From JAIBJN01 sp963839745 (GTDB taxonomy: Bacteria > Actinomycetota > Thermoleophilia > Gaiellales > Gaiellaceae): a stretch of DNA of 64,000 bases. The stretch covers positions 1 to 64,000 of the forward strand of contig CAWIWC010000017.1 of the NCBI GenBank assembly GCA_963839745.1, given 5' to 3'. This document shows, in pieces, positions 1 through 7,741 of the stretch. The position numbers and the translations under genes are program-made. Position 1 is the stretch's first letter. Every line of letters begins with the position of its first letter. The notes below the pieces were generated by a model. It was not told the origin of the DNA. It searched no databases and saw only the letters and a list, made by a program, of their open reading frames with translations.

Positions 1-194
1 TTCGACGGCAGGGCGTACAGCTGGGCTTCGAATGCGGCGATGCCCGCGTTAGAGTGCCCGCGTGGGGTGCAAGCCGGGCAGGCCGTCCGTTGGTCGGATC
101 CAGCTCCGCATGCCGCGAATCAGCCTCCACGGGTCCCCGGCAGGCATGTTCGTGGGGCCTCGAGGAGGGCCGTCAGCAAGAGGGAGGAGGGGCA

Positions 195-2084
195 ATGCGC
201 CGCTCGAAAGGGCTTCGTTTTTGCTTGCTGGTAGGCCTGCTGCTCGTAACGGCGTCGACGGTCAACGTCGGCGTAGCGAGTGCGCAGCAGGAGGGGTTCA
301 TCCCCATCAACCCGACTAAGTCCAACAAGACGATCGTCCTCAAGGGCAACCGCCTGACGATCCAGGACATCGTCGACATCGCGCGCTACGGCGCGAAGGT
401 GAAGATCGCCAAGTCGCACCAGGACTACATGAACCGCGCGTACAACCTCATCATCGAGGCGTCACGCCAGGGCATTCCGGTGTACCGCTTCAACCGCGGC
501 GCGGGAGCGGCCCGCGAGACGGTGATCTTCGAGGGAGACCCGTACGAGCCGGCGAACCTCCTCAACCTCCAGACGCGCCGCGTGAACGCGGCGAACGGCG
601 GACGTTGGCGCGTCCGCGATCCCTACATCCCGTACGTGGAGGCGGAGGAGATCGTCCGGGCCATGATGGCCGTGCGGGCGAACAACATCATGTACGTCGC
701 GAACGGCCCAGCGACCGCACAGAAGATCGCCGATCTCCTCAACAACCGGATCACGCCGCTCACCCAGGGCGACGGCTTCTACCACGGCGAGGGCGACCTG
801 CCGCAGGCGGGCAACGTCGAGTCGGCGATCTTCGGCTTCGGTGAGGTCTTCTACAAGGGCCAGCGCATGCCGGCGATCGACGCGCTCAACCAGGCCGGCG
901 TGGAGCCTGGCGGCGTCGACCCGAACGACCCCGAGAACGACATGGGCCTGTTCCGGGGGATCTACAGCACCAACGCGTACACGTTGGGCCAGGCGGCGCT
1001 TCTCGTGAACGACGCGAAGAAGGTGCTCGACTGGTACGACCTGATCTTCTCGGTGTCGATGCACGGCCTGAACAGCAGCATCACACCGCTGAGCGCCGTC
1101 CCGATGGACCTCGAGAGGCCGCTGCCCTACGCCGTCTGGCAGGCGCATCGGATGCTCGACATCCTGGGCGACAGCTACCTGTACGACCTTGAGTTCCAGG
1201 TCGTGAACGGCCAGGTGCAGGGGATCCCGCGGTTGCTCCAGGATCCTCTGAGCTACCGCACCTACCAGTGGCGGAACGGCGCCGCGTGGCGGGCGTGGGA
1301 CGAGCTGAGGAGGACGACGCTCCTGGAGATCAACTCCTCGGACCACAATCCGTCGACCGCCCCGGGGACGCGTCCCAGCGACTCGCCGGAGCTCCAGACG
1401 CCGTGGTTCATGCGCCACTACGTCAAGCCGACGCCCGCGAACACGCCGTACGCGGGCTGGAAGAGCGAGGGCGGATTCACTCTGTCCAACTCCAACTTCA
1501 ACAAGACGGAGCTGGCGGGCAACGTCGAGCAGTTCACGATCGCGCTCACGGACACCGTGCACACGGTCGCCCTGCGGACGCTCAGGATCGGGCAGCCCTT
1601 CTTCTCGGTGATCGTGCCGAGCGACGTGCTCACGCCCGAGCAGCTCGCGCGGGCCGCCCCGCAGCATGAGGGCTCTGCGGTCATCGGCGCTCTGGTCGAC
1701 GAGCTCCAGGCGCTCACCATGCCCATCCCGGTGGAGTTCGACGCAGAGCGGATTCATCCGGACGAGACGACGACGTTCGGGAGCGAGAAGGTCGCCAAGT
1801 CGCGGCTGGCGCTCGACGTCTCCCTGCGGTTGATCGGCCAGGAGGCCCTCGCCGCGACCTTCTGGGCGGACGTCCGCCAGGCGCAGAAGCCCTCGCGCTC
1901 GTTCGGCGACGTCCCCGAGTGCGCGTGGGATGCCTTCCGCGAGGTCATCCCGTGGCAGGCGGATCCCGCGACGCGGCCGCCGAACCCGGGCGAGATCGCG
2001 TACGAGTTCCTGCGCGAGAACGATCCGGAGGACTGCCTCGGCGACCTGGCCGCGGCACCCGTGATCAAGATCAGGCCGAACTAG
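195..2084 (+). CDS. Secreted aromatic amino acid lyase (HAL/PAL) family protein lacking the MIO triad
   Basis: About 629 aa. The ATG at 195 is chosen because AGGAGGGG lies just upstream and a signal peptide follows (hydrophobic stretch LLVGLLLVTAS, cleavage likely after ASA). The body follows the histidine/phenylalanine ammonia-lyase fold: a YRFNRGAG segment matches the family YGVNTGFG loop, GDL is followed by FYKGQRMPA and ALNQAGVEP, then LQDPLSYR and EINSSDHNP. In active lyases the Ala-Ser-Gly before DL cyclises into the MIO electrophile. Here that site reads HGEGDL, so the serine is Glu and no MIO can form by the known route. The Asn of the NGT loop (here FRGIY) and the Tyr of QDxYS (here QDPLS) also look lost. 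Export is unusual for a normally cytosolic family. A binding role or new chemistry is possible; function is unknown. Confidence 0.8.
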   Translation: MRRSKGLRFCLLVGLLLVTASTVNVGVASAQQEGFIPINPTKSNKTIVLKGNRLTIQDIVDIARYGAKVKIAKSHQDYMNRAYNLIIEASRQGIPVYRFNRGAGAARETVIFEGDPYEPANLLNLQTRRVNAANGGRWRVRDPYIPYVEAEEIVRAMMAVRANNIMYVANGPATAQKIADLLNNRITPLTQGDGFYHGEGDLPQAGNVESAIFGFGEVFYKGQRMPAIDALNQAGVEPGGVDPNDPENDMGLFRGIYSTNAYTLGQAALLVNDAKKVLDWYDLIFSVSMHGLNSSITPLSAVPMDLERPLPYAVWQAHRMLDILGDSYLYDLEFQVVNGQVQGIPRLLQDPLSYRTYQWRNGAAWRAWDELRRTTLLEINSSDHNPSTAPGTRPSDSPELQTPWFMRHYVKPTPANTPYAGWKSEGGFTLSNSNFNKTELAGNVEQFTIALTDTVHTVALRTLRIGQPFFSVIVPSDVLTPEQLARAAPQHEGSAVIGALVDELQALTMPIPVEFDAERIHPDETTTFGSEKVAKSRLALDVSLRLIGQEALAATFWADVRQAQKPSRSFGDVPECAWDAFREVIPWQADPATRPPNPGEIAYEFLRENDPEDCLGDLAAAPVIKIRPN

Positions 2085-2096
2085 CAACCTTGCCGA

Positions 2097-2128
2097 GTGG
2101 GCCGGCCACCGCTGGGTGGCCGGCCCAC
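2097..2128 (+). terminator. Strong hairpin after the lyase-like gene
   Basis: A perfect 14-bp stem (2097-2110 pairing with 2115-2128) closes a 4-nt loop. No T-tract follows, as is common in high-GC actinobacteria. It sits 12 nt after the stop codon and separates the gene from the next lipoprotein. Confidence 0.75.
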
Positions 2129-2160
2129 CACCGGCCTCTGAGGCTAGGCTCGGGCACTCC

Positions 2161-2532
2161 ATGAAACGGACACTCCTCGCCCTCCTCTGCGCAGGCGCCC
2201 TGCTGGTCACCGCGGCCTGCGGCGGAGATGACAAGGCCGCGCCCGGCAACCAGGTGGACAGCATCCTGGCCGCGAGCGCCGACATCGTCTTCCAGTGCCG
2301 CGCGGTCGAGAGCGGTCTCCTATCGAGCCCGAACACCGAGGTTCTCCAGCAGGACGTGGACGCTCTCCTGGCGGCCGCAGCCGAGTTCGACCTCGACGCA
2401 TCGTTCCAGCGGCCGCAGCCGGCCCTCGAGTCCGAGACCACGCTTCGCGAGCAGGTCGAGCTCGCGATAGCCCGGCTCGAAGGCGATTGCTCGCCCGAGC
2501 ATGCCGAGCAGCTCCGCGACGCGATCGACTAG
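2161..2532 (+). CDS. Small secreted lipoprotein of unknown function
   Basis: 123 aa. It has a lipoprotein signal peptide with lipobox TAAC at residues 17-20, followed by a GGDD linker typical of actinobacterial lipoproteins. The rest is helical and acidic, with two further cysteines (near FQCRA and GDCSP) that could form a disulfide. No catalytic motif is visible. There is no Shine-Dalgarno sequence; a TAGGCT hexamer at 2145-2150 is a candidate -10 ten bases before the ATG, giving a very short leader. The stop codon overlaps that of the convergent gene in a CTAG palindrome. Confidence 0.75.
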   Translation: MKRTLLALLCAGALLVTAACGGDDKAAPGNQVDSILAASADIVFQCRAVESGLLSSPNTEVLQQDVDALLAAAAEFDLDASFQRPQPALESETTLREQVELAIARLEGDCSPEHAEQLRDAID

Positions 2533-2876
2533 CGCGCGGCGAACGGCTCCGAGACGTACTTGGGCACGACCATCGCCCACGCGTTGAGGACGAGCTCGCG
2601 CATCTCCTCCTGGTCGATCGCGTCCAGGTGGACGCAGGCCCACTTGAACCGCATGTCGGACTCGCCGGGCAGGAAGAACTTCTCGGGCTCGTTGTCGACA
2701 AGCGCCTGGCGCCACTCCTTGGGGAACGCGAAGCCCATGTCCTTCTCGTCCTTCGAGAAGGCGACGAAGACGATCTGTCCGACGCGGAACTTGATCCGGC
2801 CGCGGACGAAGACCTCATAGGCCCGGGGGAGGGTGAGCACGTACTCGCGGACGTCGGCGACCGTGACGCCGGGCAT
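2529..2876 (-). CDS. MmcQ/YjbR family protein
   Basis: 115 aa, the usual full length for MmcQ/YjbR (DUF419) proteins, which have a CyaY-like double-wing fold and are sometimes annotated as DNA-binding. Visible family features are the N-terminal VREYVLTLPRAYE, a central KFRVGQIVFVAF strand pair, and a C-terminal LDAIDQEEMREL followed by AWAMVVPKYV. No enzyme activity is established for the family. It is a single gene facing the lipoprotein. Confidence 0.8.
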   Translation of the reverse strand: MPGVTVADVREYVLTLPRAYEVFVRGRIKFRVGQIVFVAFSKDEKDMGFAFPKEWRQALVDNEPEKFFLPGESDMRFKWACVHLDAIDQEEMRELVLNAWAMVVPKYVSEPFAAR

Positions 2877-2893
2877 GCGGCCACTCTAGAACG

Positions 2894-2926
2894 CGAAGGG
2901 CCGCCGGGTGGTCCGGCGGCCCTTCG
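2894..2926 (-). terminator. Hairpin terminator of the ArsR-SRPBCC operon
   Basis: A perfect 14-bp stem (2894-2907 with 2913-2926) and a 5-nt loop lie 13 nt past the stop codon of the minus-strand SRPBCC gene. Confidence 0.75.
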
Positions 2927-2938
2927 GATCCGCGCCTG

Positions 2939-3436
2939 TCAACGGAGCGAGATCGCGACCTGCTCCATGAGGTCGAAGGCGTCCTGCATGCCGGCCTCCA
3001 TCCCAGATTCGATCATCGCGTCCCGAACCTCCGGGCTCGGGCACTGCACGAGGATGGTTACTGTCGTCCGCCCGTTGTCCTCGTCGAGGGTCATCGTGTT
3101 GACGGTGGCGTTCTCGTCGGGGTTCGGGATGCCTTCGTAGGCCTCGGTCGAGACGAGCCGGTCGTACGGCTCGATCTCGCGGTACTCGCCGTGGAACGCG
3201 ACCTCGAAGCCCTCAGGGGTCACCGAGACGTACCGCCAGGTGCCGCCGACGCGCAGGTCGATCTCCGCGAGCGTCACCTCCCCGCGGTTTGCGTGCCACC
3301 ACTGCTTCACGAGCTCCGGGGTGGTCCACGCCTTCCAGACCAGCTCCTTGGGGGCGTCGAACTCCCGCGTGATGAGGACCTGATCCTCCGTCGGAAGCGT
3401 CACCGTCGCCGTTCCGCTACTTGCCACTCCCACCAT
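2939..3436 (-). CDS. SRPBCC (AHSA1/CalC-type) domain protein
   Basis: 165 aa from the ATG at 3436, chosen because GGAGGAAGGAG lies directly upstream and because a longer reading would overlap the ArsR gene far more. The START/SRPBCC hallmarks are FDAPKELVWKAWT, then PELVKQWW, a GGTWRYV strand and a long C-terminal helix (residues about 140-160). This fold binds hydrophobic ligands in a deep cavity. The start lies inside the end of the ArsR gene (20-nt overlap), so the two are co-translated. ArsR-SRPBCC pairs are common in actinobacteria; the ligand is unknown. Confidence 0.85.
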   Translation of the reverse strand: MVGVASSGTATVTLPTEDQVLITREFDAPKELVWKAWTTPELVKQWWHANRGEVTLAEIDLRVGGTWRYVSVTPEGFEVAFHGEYREIEPYDRLVSTEAYEGIPNPDENATVNTMTLDEDNGRTTVTILVQCPSPEVRDAMIESGMEAGMQDAFDLMEQVAISLR

Positions 3437-3785
3437 CTCCTTCCTCCTTCTCTTTGAGCTCTTGCAACACGACATCCAGCTGGTCGAACCGCTCCGACCA
3501 CGTTTGCTCGTAGCCCTGCACCCAGTCGTGGATGGGCTTGAGCGCGTGGCCGTTCAGCCGGTACAGCCGTTGCCGTCCGTCCTTGCGCACGTCGACCACT
3601 CCCACCTCTCGCAGCACCCGGAGGTGCTTGGACACCTGTGGCTGAGCCAGCCCGAGCAGGCTCACGAGATCGTTCACGGGCCGCTCGCCCCCGGCGAGGA
3701 CGTCCAGGATCTGCCGCCGCCGGGGCTCGGCTACCGCGTTGAACGCGTCTGCGGTGGTCGCTGCTCGTGCCATGGGCGGCATCAT
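3417..3785 (-). CDS. ArsR-family winged-helix repressor
   Basis: Up to 122 aa. The winged-helix domain covers nearly the whole protein: EPRRRQILDVL opens it, LAQPQVSKHLRVLREV is the recognition helix and DGRQRLYRL the wing. No CxC metal site of classic arsenic sensors is present, so the ligand is probably not a thiophilic metal. Starts at 3785, 3782 or 3773 are all possible. A palindrome directly upstream is a candidate autoregulatory operator. It is first in an operon with the SRPBCC gene. Confidence 0.88.
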   Translation of the reverse strand: MMPPMARAATTADAFNAVAEPRRRQILDVLAGGERPVNDLVSLLGLAQPQVSKHLRVLREVGVVDVRKDGRQRLYRLNGHALKPIHDWVQGYEQTWSERFDQLDVVLQELKEKEEGDGGSGK

Positions 3786-3807
3786 ACATACCTATATAGG
3801 AATATGT
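3786..3807. promoter_or_regulatory. Candidate ArsR operator
   Basis: The core CCTATATAGG (3791-3800) is a perfect 10-bp palindrome, flanked by ACATA on the left and ATATGT on the right. It is the only AT-rich stretch in the region and lies just before the repressor start, as autoregulated ArsR operators do. Confidence 0.55.
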
Positions 3808-3846
3808 CAAGCGAAGGCCTCGAGGCGGCGATACTCTCGGCTCCGC

Positions 3847-4140
3847 ATGGCCAGGTTCGCGGTGATTCGGGAGGCCGGTCCGGGCTGGGATTCGTCGAAG
3901 CCTCTGCGCGAGCAGGAGGCCTGGCCCGAGCACGCCGCCTTCATGAACGCGCTGGCGGACGAGGGCTTCGTCGAGCTCGGCGGGCCCGTCGGAGGCGGCC
4001 CCAAGACGCTGCTGATCGTGGACGCGCCGGACGAGGACGCGATCCGCCGGCGGCTCGACGGCGACCCCTGGGCACCGCTGGGGCTGCTCACGGTCGCCAG
4101 CGTCGAGACCTGGGACGTGCTCCTCGGAGAGCGGCCGTAG
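3847..4140 (+). CDS. YCII-related protein, copy 1
   Basis: 97 aa with a ferredoxin-like YCII (dimeric alpha-beta barrel) fold. It has RFAVIREAGPGWD at the N-terminus, a central EHAAFMNALADEGFVELGG and an RRLDGDPWAPLGL segment near the end. The His in EHAAFM is the usual conserved polar residue. Function in the family is poorly defined. TACTCT at 3832-3837 is a possible -10 nine bases before the ATG. The stop overlaps the start of a homologous gene. Confidence 0.78.
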   Translation: MARFAVIREAGPGWDSSKPLREQEAWPEHAAFMNALADEGFVELGGPVGGGPKTLLIVDAPDEDAIRRRLDGDPWAPLGLLTVASVETWDVLLGERP

Positions 4141-4436
4141 TGGCGGTCTTTGCCGTCACCGAGGTCGCCGGCCCCAACTGGGACGCGTCCCGCCCGAGGC
4201 GGGAGCAGGACGGGTGGGACGAGCACGCGGCGTTCATGGACGCCCTCGTCGATGACGGCGTCGTCGTTCTCGGTGGGCCGATCGGCGACGGCGAGCGGGT
4301 CCTGCTCGTCGTCGAGGCGGCGGACGAGCGCGAGGTCGAGGCGCGCTTCGCGCAGGATCCCTGGCTGCCTGCGGGGATCCTCGAGATCGCCGCGATCGAG
4401 CCCTGGACGATCTGGCTCGACGCCCGCAAGTCCTAG
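4140..4436 (+). CDS. YCII-related protein, copy 2
   Basis: 98 aa starting at GTG, whose G is the last base of the upstream stop (TAGTG). It is a clear tandem paralogue of copy 1: both share the pattern V-x-E-A/V-x-GPxWD, EHAAFMxALxDxG, LGGPxGxG and a DPWxPxGxL segment. The pair probably arose by duplication and may form a heterodimer; that is inference. Confidence 0.75.
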   Translation: MAVFAVTEVAGPNWDASRPRREQDGWDEHAAFMDALVDDGVVVLGGPIGDGERVLLVVEAADEREVEARFAQDPWLPAGILEIAAIEPWTIWLDARKS

Positions 4437-4483
4437 TTCCGGGCCGGAATGACCGCCTGCGGGAGCTCGTTTAACAGAGTGAT

Positions 4484-4744
4484 ATGCGAACCATGAATGA
4501 CATCCGGGATGAGCTCGAGCAGGCCGTAGAGCGGCGTGCCGAGCTCTGGCATGAGCTCGGTGACGGCGTCGACCCGGCCAAGTCGGCCGAGGCTGCCGAG
4601 CTCTCGCAGAAGATCGACGAGCTCTGGGCGGAGGCCCGCGCCCTCCAGGCGTTCTCCACCTTCGGCCCGTCCGACGCCATCCGCGCCCGTGCCCGGGCCG
4701 AAGAGCGGCTCGAGCGCGACTCGCGGCGACTGAAGGCGGCGTAA
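4484..4744 (+). CDS. Small charged helical protein
   Basis: 86 aa (82 if the second ATG at 4493 is used). It is almost all helix and rich in Glu, Arg and Ala with heptad-like spacing (ELEQAVERRAELWHELGDG), so probably a coiled coil. No known motif. It ends just before a perfect palindromic terminator. Confidence 0.6.
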   Translation: MRTMNDIRDELEQAVERRAELWHELGDGVDPAKSAEAAELSQKIDELWAEARALQAFSTFGPSDAIRARARAEERLERDSRRLKAA

Positions 4745-4755
4745 GGAACTACAAC

Positions 4756-4783
4756 CGAGAAGGCGGCCTAGGCCGCCTTCTCG
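4756..4783. terminator. Bidirectional terminator
   Basis: A 28-bp perfect palindrome centred on TA at 4769-4770. It lies between two convergent genes and includes the last codons of the minus-strand zinc-ribbon gene, so it can serve both. Confidence 0.75.
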
Positions 4784-5016
4784 TCTGCTGGGGTCACGCG
4801 ATCCGCCGCCAGCGGCATGAGATAGCCGCAGCGGGTGCAGACGACGACGATCGCGGCGATGGAGTCCTTGGTGCCGTTCGCCGACGCGATCGTGCAGGGG
4901 TGCTGGCCCACGCCGAGCTGATCCACCGCCTTGCAGAGCGGGCAGGAGATCGCATAGCGCGCAAGGTGTGCCTCGACGACGGCGACGTCGACGCCGGCGG
5001 CCGCAGATTTCGCCAT
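4768..5016 (-). CDS. Small zinc-ribbon-like protein
   Basis: 82 aa from the ATG at 5016. Two Cys pairs, SCPLC and CTRCG about 40 residues apart, would bind one zinc ion. A third Cys sits in QHPCTI. No enzymatic motif. The start is placed at MAKSAAAG; the longer reading has no support. Confidence 0.62.
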   Translation of the reverse strand: MAKSAAAGVDVAVVEAHLARYAISCPLCKAVDQLGVGQHPCTIASANGTKDSIAAIVVVCTRCGYLMPLAADRVTPADEKAA

Positions 5017-5084
5017 GCTTCGACGGTAGCGGCGCCTACCCGGTCGGTCACCCCCGGTTCGGGGGATAGTGACAAAAGTCAACA

Positions 5085-6104
5085 ATGCGCATTCTTCTCG
5101 TCTCCCAGATGTATCCCGGGCCGGCTGCGCCCGACCTCGGCATCTTCGTGGCCGACCTCGCCTCCGCGCTGGAAGAGCGGGGACACGAGCTCGCGTACGC
5201 GGTCATCGACGGCCGCGGAGGCTCGCGGACCAAGTACCTCAGGCTCGGCCGCGACGCCGTGCGCGAGGCGAGGCGCTTCCGTCCGGAGGTCGTCTACGGC
5301 CACTTTCTCTTCCCGGCCGGCGGGGCAGCGGCCGCGGCGGCGCGCGCGTCCGGCGCCGGCCTCGTCGTCACGGCCCACGGGCAGGACGTCCGCAACCTCG
5401 GATCGATCCCGGGCATCTCGACGGCGACCCGGATCGCCACGCGCCGCGCCCGGGTCGTCGCCGTCTCGGACTTCCTCCGGCGCGAACTCGTTGCCCGGTT
5501 GCCGGCGCTCGACGGGAGGATCGAGGTGATCGACTGCGGCGTCGACCTCGAACGCTTCCGGGGTCGCGACGCGGCGGAGCTGAGGGCGAAGCTCGGCTGG
5601 GACGGAGAGCCGCCGTTCTACGCGCTCGTCGGCTCGCTGGTCGAGCACAAGAACCCGGTGCGGCTCGCCGAGGCGTTCGGGCGCCTCGAGCGAGGCAGCC
5701 TCGCGGTCGTCGGCGACGGGCCGCTGCGAGGCGAGCTCGAGGGGCGGCCTCGCGTCCGCGTGGTCGGCCGCGTTCCCCACGAGGAGGTCGCCGACTGGAT
5801 CGGTGCGGCCGACGTGGTCTGCCAGCCGAGCCTCGTCGAGGCGTTCGGGCAGGCCCTGCTCGAAGGTCTGGCGAGCGAGCGCTCGGTGGTCGCGACGCGC
5901 GTCGGCGGACCGCCCGAGTTCGTCCCGCCCGAGGCCGGCGTGCTCGTCGATCCGACGAGCGTGGACGCGATCGAGGCCGGCCTGCGCGAGGCGGCTGCGC
6001 TTCCGAGCCCGAACCCGGTTGCCCGCGCCGCGGCCGCGGAGCACGACGTGCGGCGGCAGGCGGAGCGTGTCGAGCGGGTGCTGCAGGACGCGGCGGCACA
6101 ATGA
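5085..6104 (+). CDS. Glycosyltransferase family 4
   Basis: 339 aa with a GT-B fold. The N-terminal Rossmann domain begins MRILLVSQMYPGP and contains TAHGQDVRN; the C-terminal donor domain shows VGSLVEHKNP, GDGPLRGEL and the E-x7-E motif in VEAFGQALLEG near residue 260. It transfers a sugar from a nucleotide donor with retention of configuration; the acceptor cannot be told from sequence. The downstream CDF gene begins in the ATGA of its stop codon. Confidence 0.88.
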   Translation: MRILLVSQMYPGPAAPDLGIFVADLASALEERGHELAYAVIDGRGGSRTKYLRLGRDAVREARRFRPEVVYGHFLFPAGGAAAAAARASGAGLVVTAHGQDVRNLGSIPGISTATRIATRRARVVAVSDFLRRELVARLPALDGRIEVIDCGVDLERFRGRDAAELRAKLGWDGEPPFYALVGSLVEHKNPVRLAEAFGRLERGSLAVVGDGPLRGELEGRPRVRVVGRVPHEEVADWIGAADVVCQPSLVEAFGQALLEGLASERSVVATRVGGPPEFVPPEAGVLVDPTSVDAIEAGLREAAALPSPNPVARAAAAEHDVRRQAERVERVLQDAAAQ

Positions 6105-7027
6105 GTGGGATGCACGGCCATCACCACGGCACGGGCGGCGTGACCGGCGTGGCGGACCGACGGCTCCTCGCCGTCTCGCTCGCCCTCCTCCTCGCTTTCA
6201 TGGTTGCGGAGGTCGTCTTCGGGATCCTGGCGAGCTCGCTGGCGCTGCTCGCGGACGCGGGACACATGCTCACGGACGCGGCCGCCCTCGCCCTGGCTCT
6301 CGTCGCCGCGTCGCTCGCCGCCCGCCCCGCCGGCGGCCGCTGGACGTTCGGCTTCGGGCGCGTCGAGATTCTGGCGGCCCAGGTGAACGGGCTCACCCTC
6401 CTCCTCTTCGGGATCTGGATCGTCGTCGAGGCGGTCCGGAGGCTCGTCTCCCCGCCGGATGTCGACGCGGCGGTGGTCGGCGTCGTGGCTCTGGTCGGGA
6501 TCGCCGTGAACCTGATCGTGGTCGCGCTGCTCGCGCGGGCGGAGCGCCAGAGCCTCAACGTCCGCGGCGCCTACCTCCACATCGTCACCGACCTGGCGGC
6601 TTTCGTCGGCACGGCGGTCGCGGCCGGCCTGATCCTGCTCACGGGCTGGGACCGGTTCGACCCGATGGCTTCGCTGCTCGTCGCCGGGCTCATGTTCGCC
6701 GCCGCCTGGTCGCTGCTGCGGGAGTCCGGTCGCATCTTCCTCGAGGGCGCTCCGGCCTCGGCCCCGCCCGGCGACGTCGGGCGGGCGATCGTGGGTCACC
6801 CCGGCGTCGTGCAGGCACACGACCTGCACGTCTGGACCGTGACGGACGGCTTCCCGGCTCTCTCCGCGCACGTCCTCGTGCAGCCGGGCGCGGACTGTCA
6901 CCGGATCCGGCTGGAGCTCGAGCGCCTCCTACACGAAAGCTTCGGGATCGACCACACGACGCTCCAGGTGGAGCACGTCGGGTCTGCCCGGGGGCTCGAG
7001 ATCAGCCGGTCGAGTCGCGCGCGGTGA
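6101..7027 (+). CDS. Cation diffusion facilitator (zinc-type)
   Basis: 308 aa. Six transmembrane helices, with the metal-site HxxxD pairs in TM2 (DAGHMLTDA) and TM5 (HIVTDLAAF), fit a zinc/cadmium exporter of the CzcD type. A short His-rich head (MHGHHHG) may bind metal. The cytosolic C-terminal domain (HDLHVWTV onward) is the usual dimerisation and sensing module. It overlaps the glycosyltransferase by 4 nt and its end overlaps the convergent small gene by 26 nt. Confidence 0.92.
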   Translation: MSGMHGHHHGTGGVTGVADRRLLAVSLALLLAFMVAEVVFGILASSLALLADAGHMLTDAAALALALVAASLAARPAGGRWTFGFGRVEILAAQVNGLTLLLFGIWIVVEAVRRLVSPPDVDAAVVGVVALVGIAVNLIVVALLARAERQSLNVRGAYLHIVTDLAAFVGTAVAAGLILLTGWDRFDPMASLLVAGLMFAAAWSLLRESGRIFLEGAPASAPPGDVGRAIVGHPGVVQAHDLHVWTVTDGFPALSAHVLVQPGADCHRIRLELERLLHESFGIDHTTLQVEHVGSARGLEISRSSRAR

Positions 7028-7196
7028 GGTCGGCGAGCCGGAGCTCGAGGAGCGGCCCGACCGTCTTCTCCAGCCCGGCCTCGCGCGCCAGCTCGAGCGC
7101 CTCGGCATAGGTTTCCTTCGCCTTCCCCGGGAGACCCTGCTTCAGGCGGTTGTCGCCGAGGACGATGAGCTTGCGGATCCGCTCGTCGGCCTGCAT
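7002..7196 (-). CDS. Small TPR-like protein
   Basis: 64 aa. It forms a single helix-turn-helix unit (RLKQGLPGKAKETYAEALELA) that resembles one tetratricopeptide repeat. It starts 54 bp upstream of and divergent to secG. No function can be assigned. Confidence 0.55.
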   Translation of the reverse strand: MQADERIRKLIVLGDNRLKQGLPGKAKETYAEALELAREAGLEKTVGPLLELRLADLTARDSTG

Positions 7197-7250
7197 CGGC
7201 GGGCACCGTAGCACGGGTCGGTTCCAGAAGGTTGCTGCTAGCCTGACCGC

Positions 7251-7472
7251 GTGCTCCAGGTCCTCGCGGTCTTCCAGGTGCTGCTCTCGGCGGTTCTCAT
7301 CGCCCTGATCCTCATGCACTCGGGCCGCGACACGGGCTTCGGCGGCCTGGGCTTCACGCCGGCCTCCCAGGGCGGTCAGCACATCGTCGAGCGGAACCTC
7401 ACCCGCCTGACGGTGGTCGTGGCGATCATCTTCGGCATCAACACCGTCGCGCTCTTCTACCAGTTCGACTGA
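7251..7472 (+). CDS. secG: Preprotein translocase subunit SecG
   Basis: 73 aa, the normal SecG length, with two transmembrane helices (LAVFQVLLSAVLIALILMH and TRLTVVVAIIFGINTVALF) separated by a Gly-rich loop (GFGGLGF). It is the third subunit of the SecYEG channel. The GTG start has no Shine-Dalgarno; TAGCCT at 7239-7244 ends exactly 6 nt before it, which suggests a leaderless mRNA. Confidence 0.9.
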   Translation: MLQVLAVFQVLLSAVLIALILMHSGRDTGFGGLGFTPASQGGQHIVERNLTRLTVVVAIIFGINTVALFYQFD

Positions 7473-7483
7473 GCGCTAGTAGG

Positions 7484-7741
7484 TCAGCCGCCCGCGATGG
7501 CGGCGACCAGCCTGATCGTCTCGCTGCCCTCGAGCCTGGTGTCGAGCCCTTCGCGCTCGCGCACGTCGATCCCGTCGACGTAGACGTTGACGAGTGGCCG
7601 GAGCGCGCCGCGCTCGTCGAAGACGAGGTTCGCCACGGGCAGGGCCCGAAGCGCCTCGCCGACCGTCTCCGCGTCCGGCTCGAAGCGGCTCGCGCCGCCC
7701 GCCTCGGCCGCGAGCATCGACGGGAGGAGGACTACCGCCAC
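7484..7741 (-). CDS. MoaD/ThiS-family sulfur-carrier protein
   Basis: 85 aa with a beta-grasp fold. The protein ends in Gly-Gly, the group that is adenylated and thiocarboxylated in MoaD and ThiS, so it is likely a working sulfur carrier. The GTG start lies inside the last codons of the upstream beta-propeller gene, so the two are coupled. No MoaE or ThiG is nearby, and the acceptor pathway is unknown. Confidence 0.78.
   Translation of the reverse strand: MAVVLLPSMLAAEAGGASRFEPDAETVGEALRALPVANLVFDERGALRPLVNVYVDGIDVREREGLDTRLEGSETIRLVAAIAGG

Noticed and set aside
40..194. Small frames before the first gene
   Set aside because: Three overlapping frames with no start signal or motif; the stretch is treated as upstream DNA without a visible feature.
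462..2441. A 659-aa open frame on the minus strand over the lyase-like gene
   Set aside because: It is Arg/Asp/Val-rich shadow coding produced by high GC3; no motif, no start signal, and the plus strand has a signal peptide and a recognisable fold.
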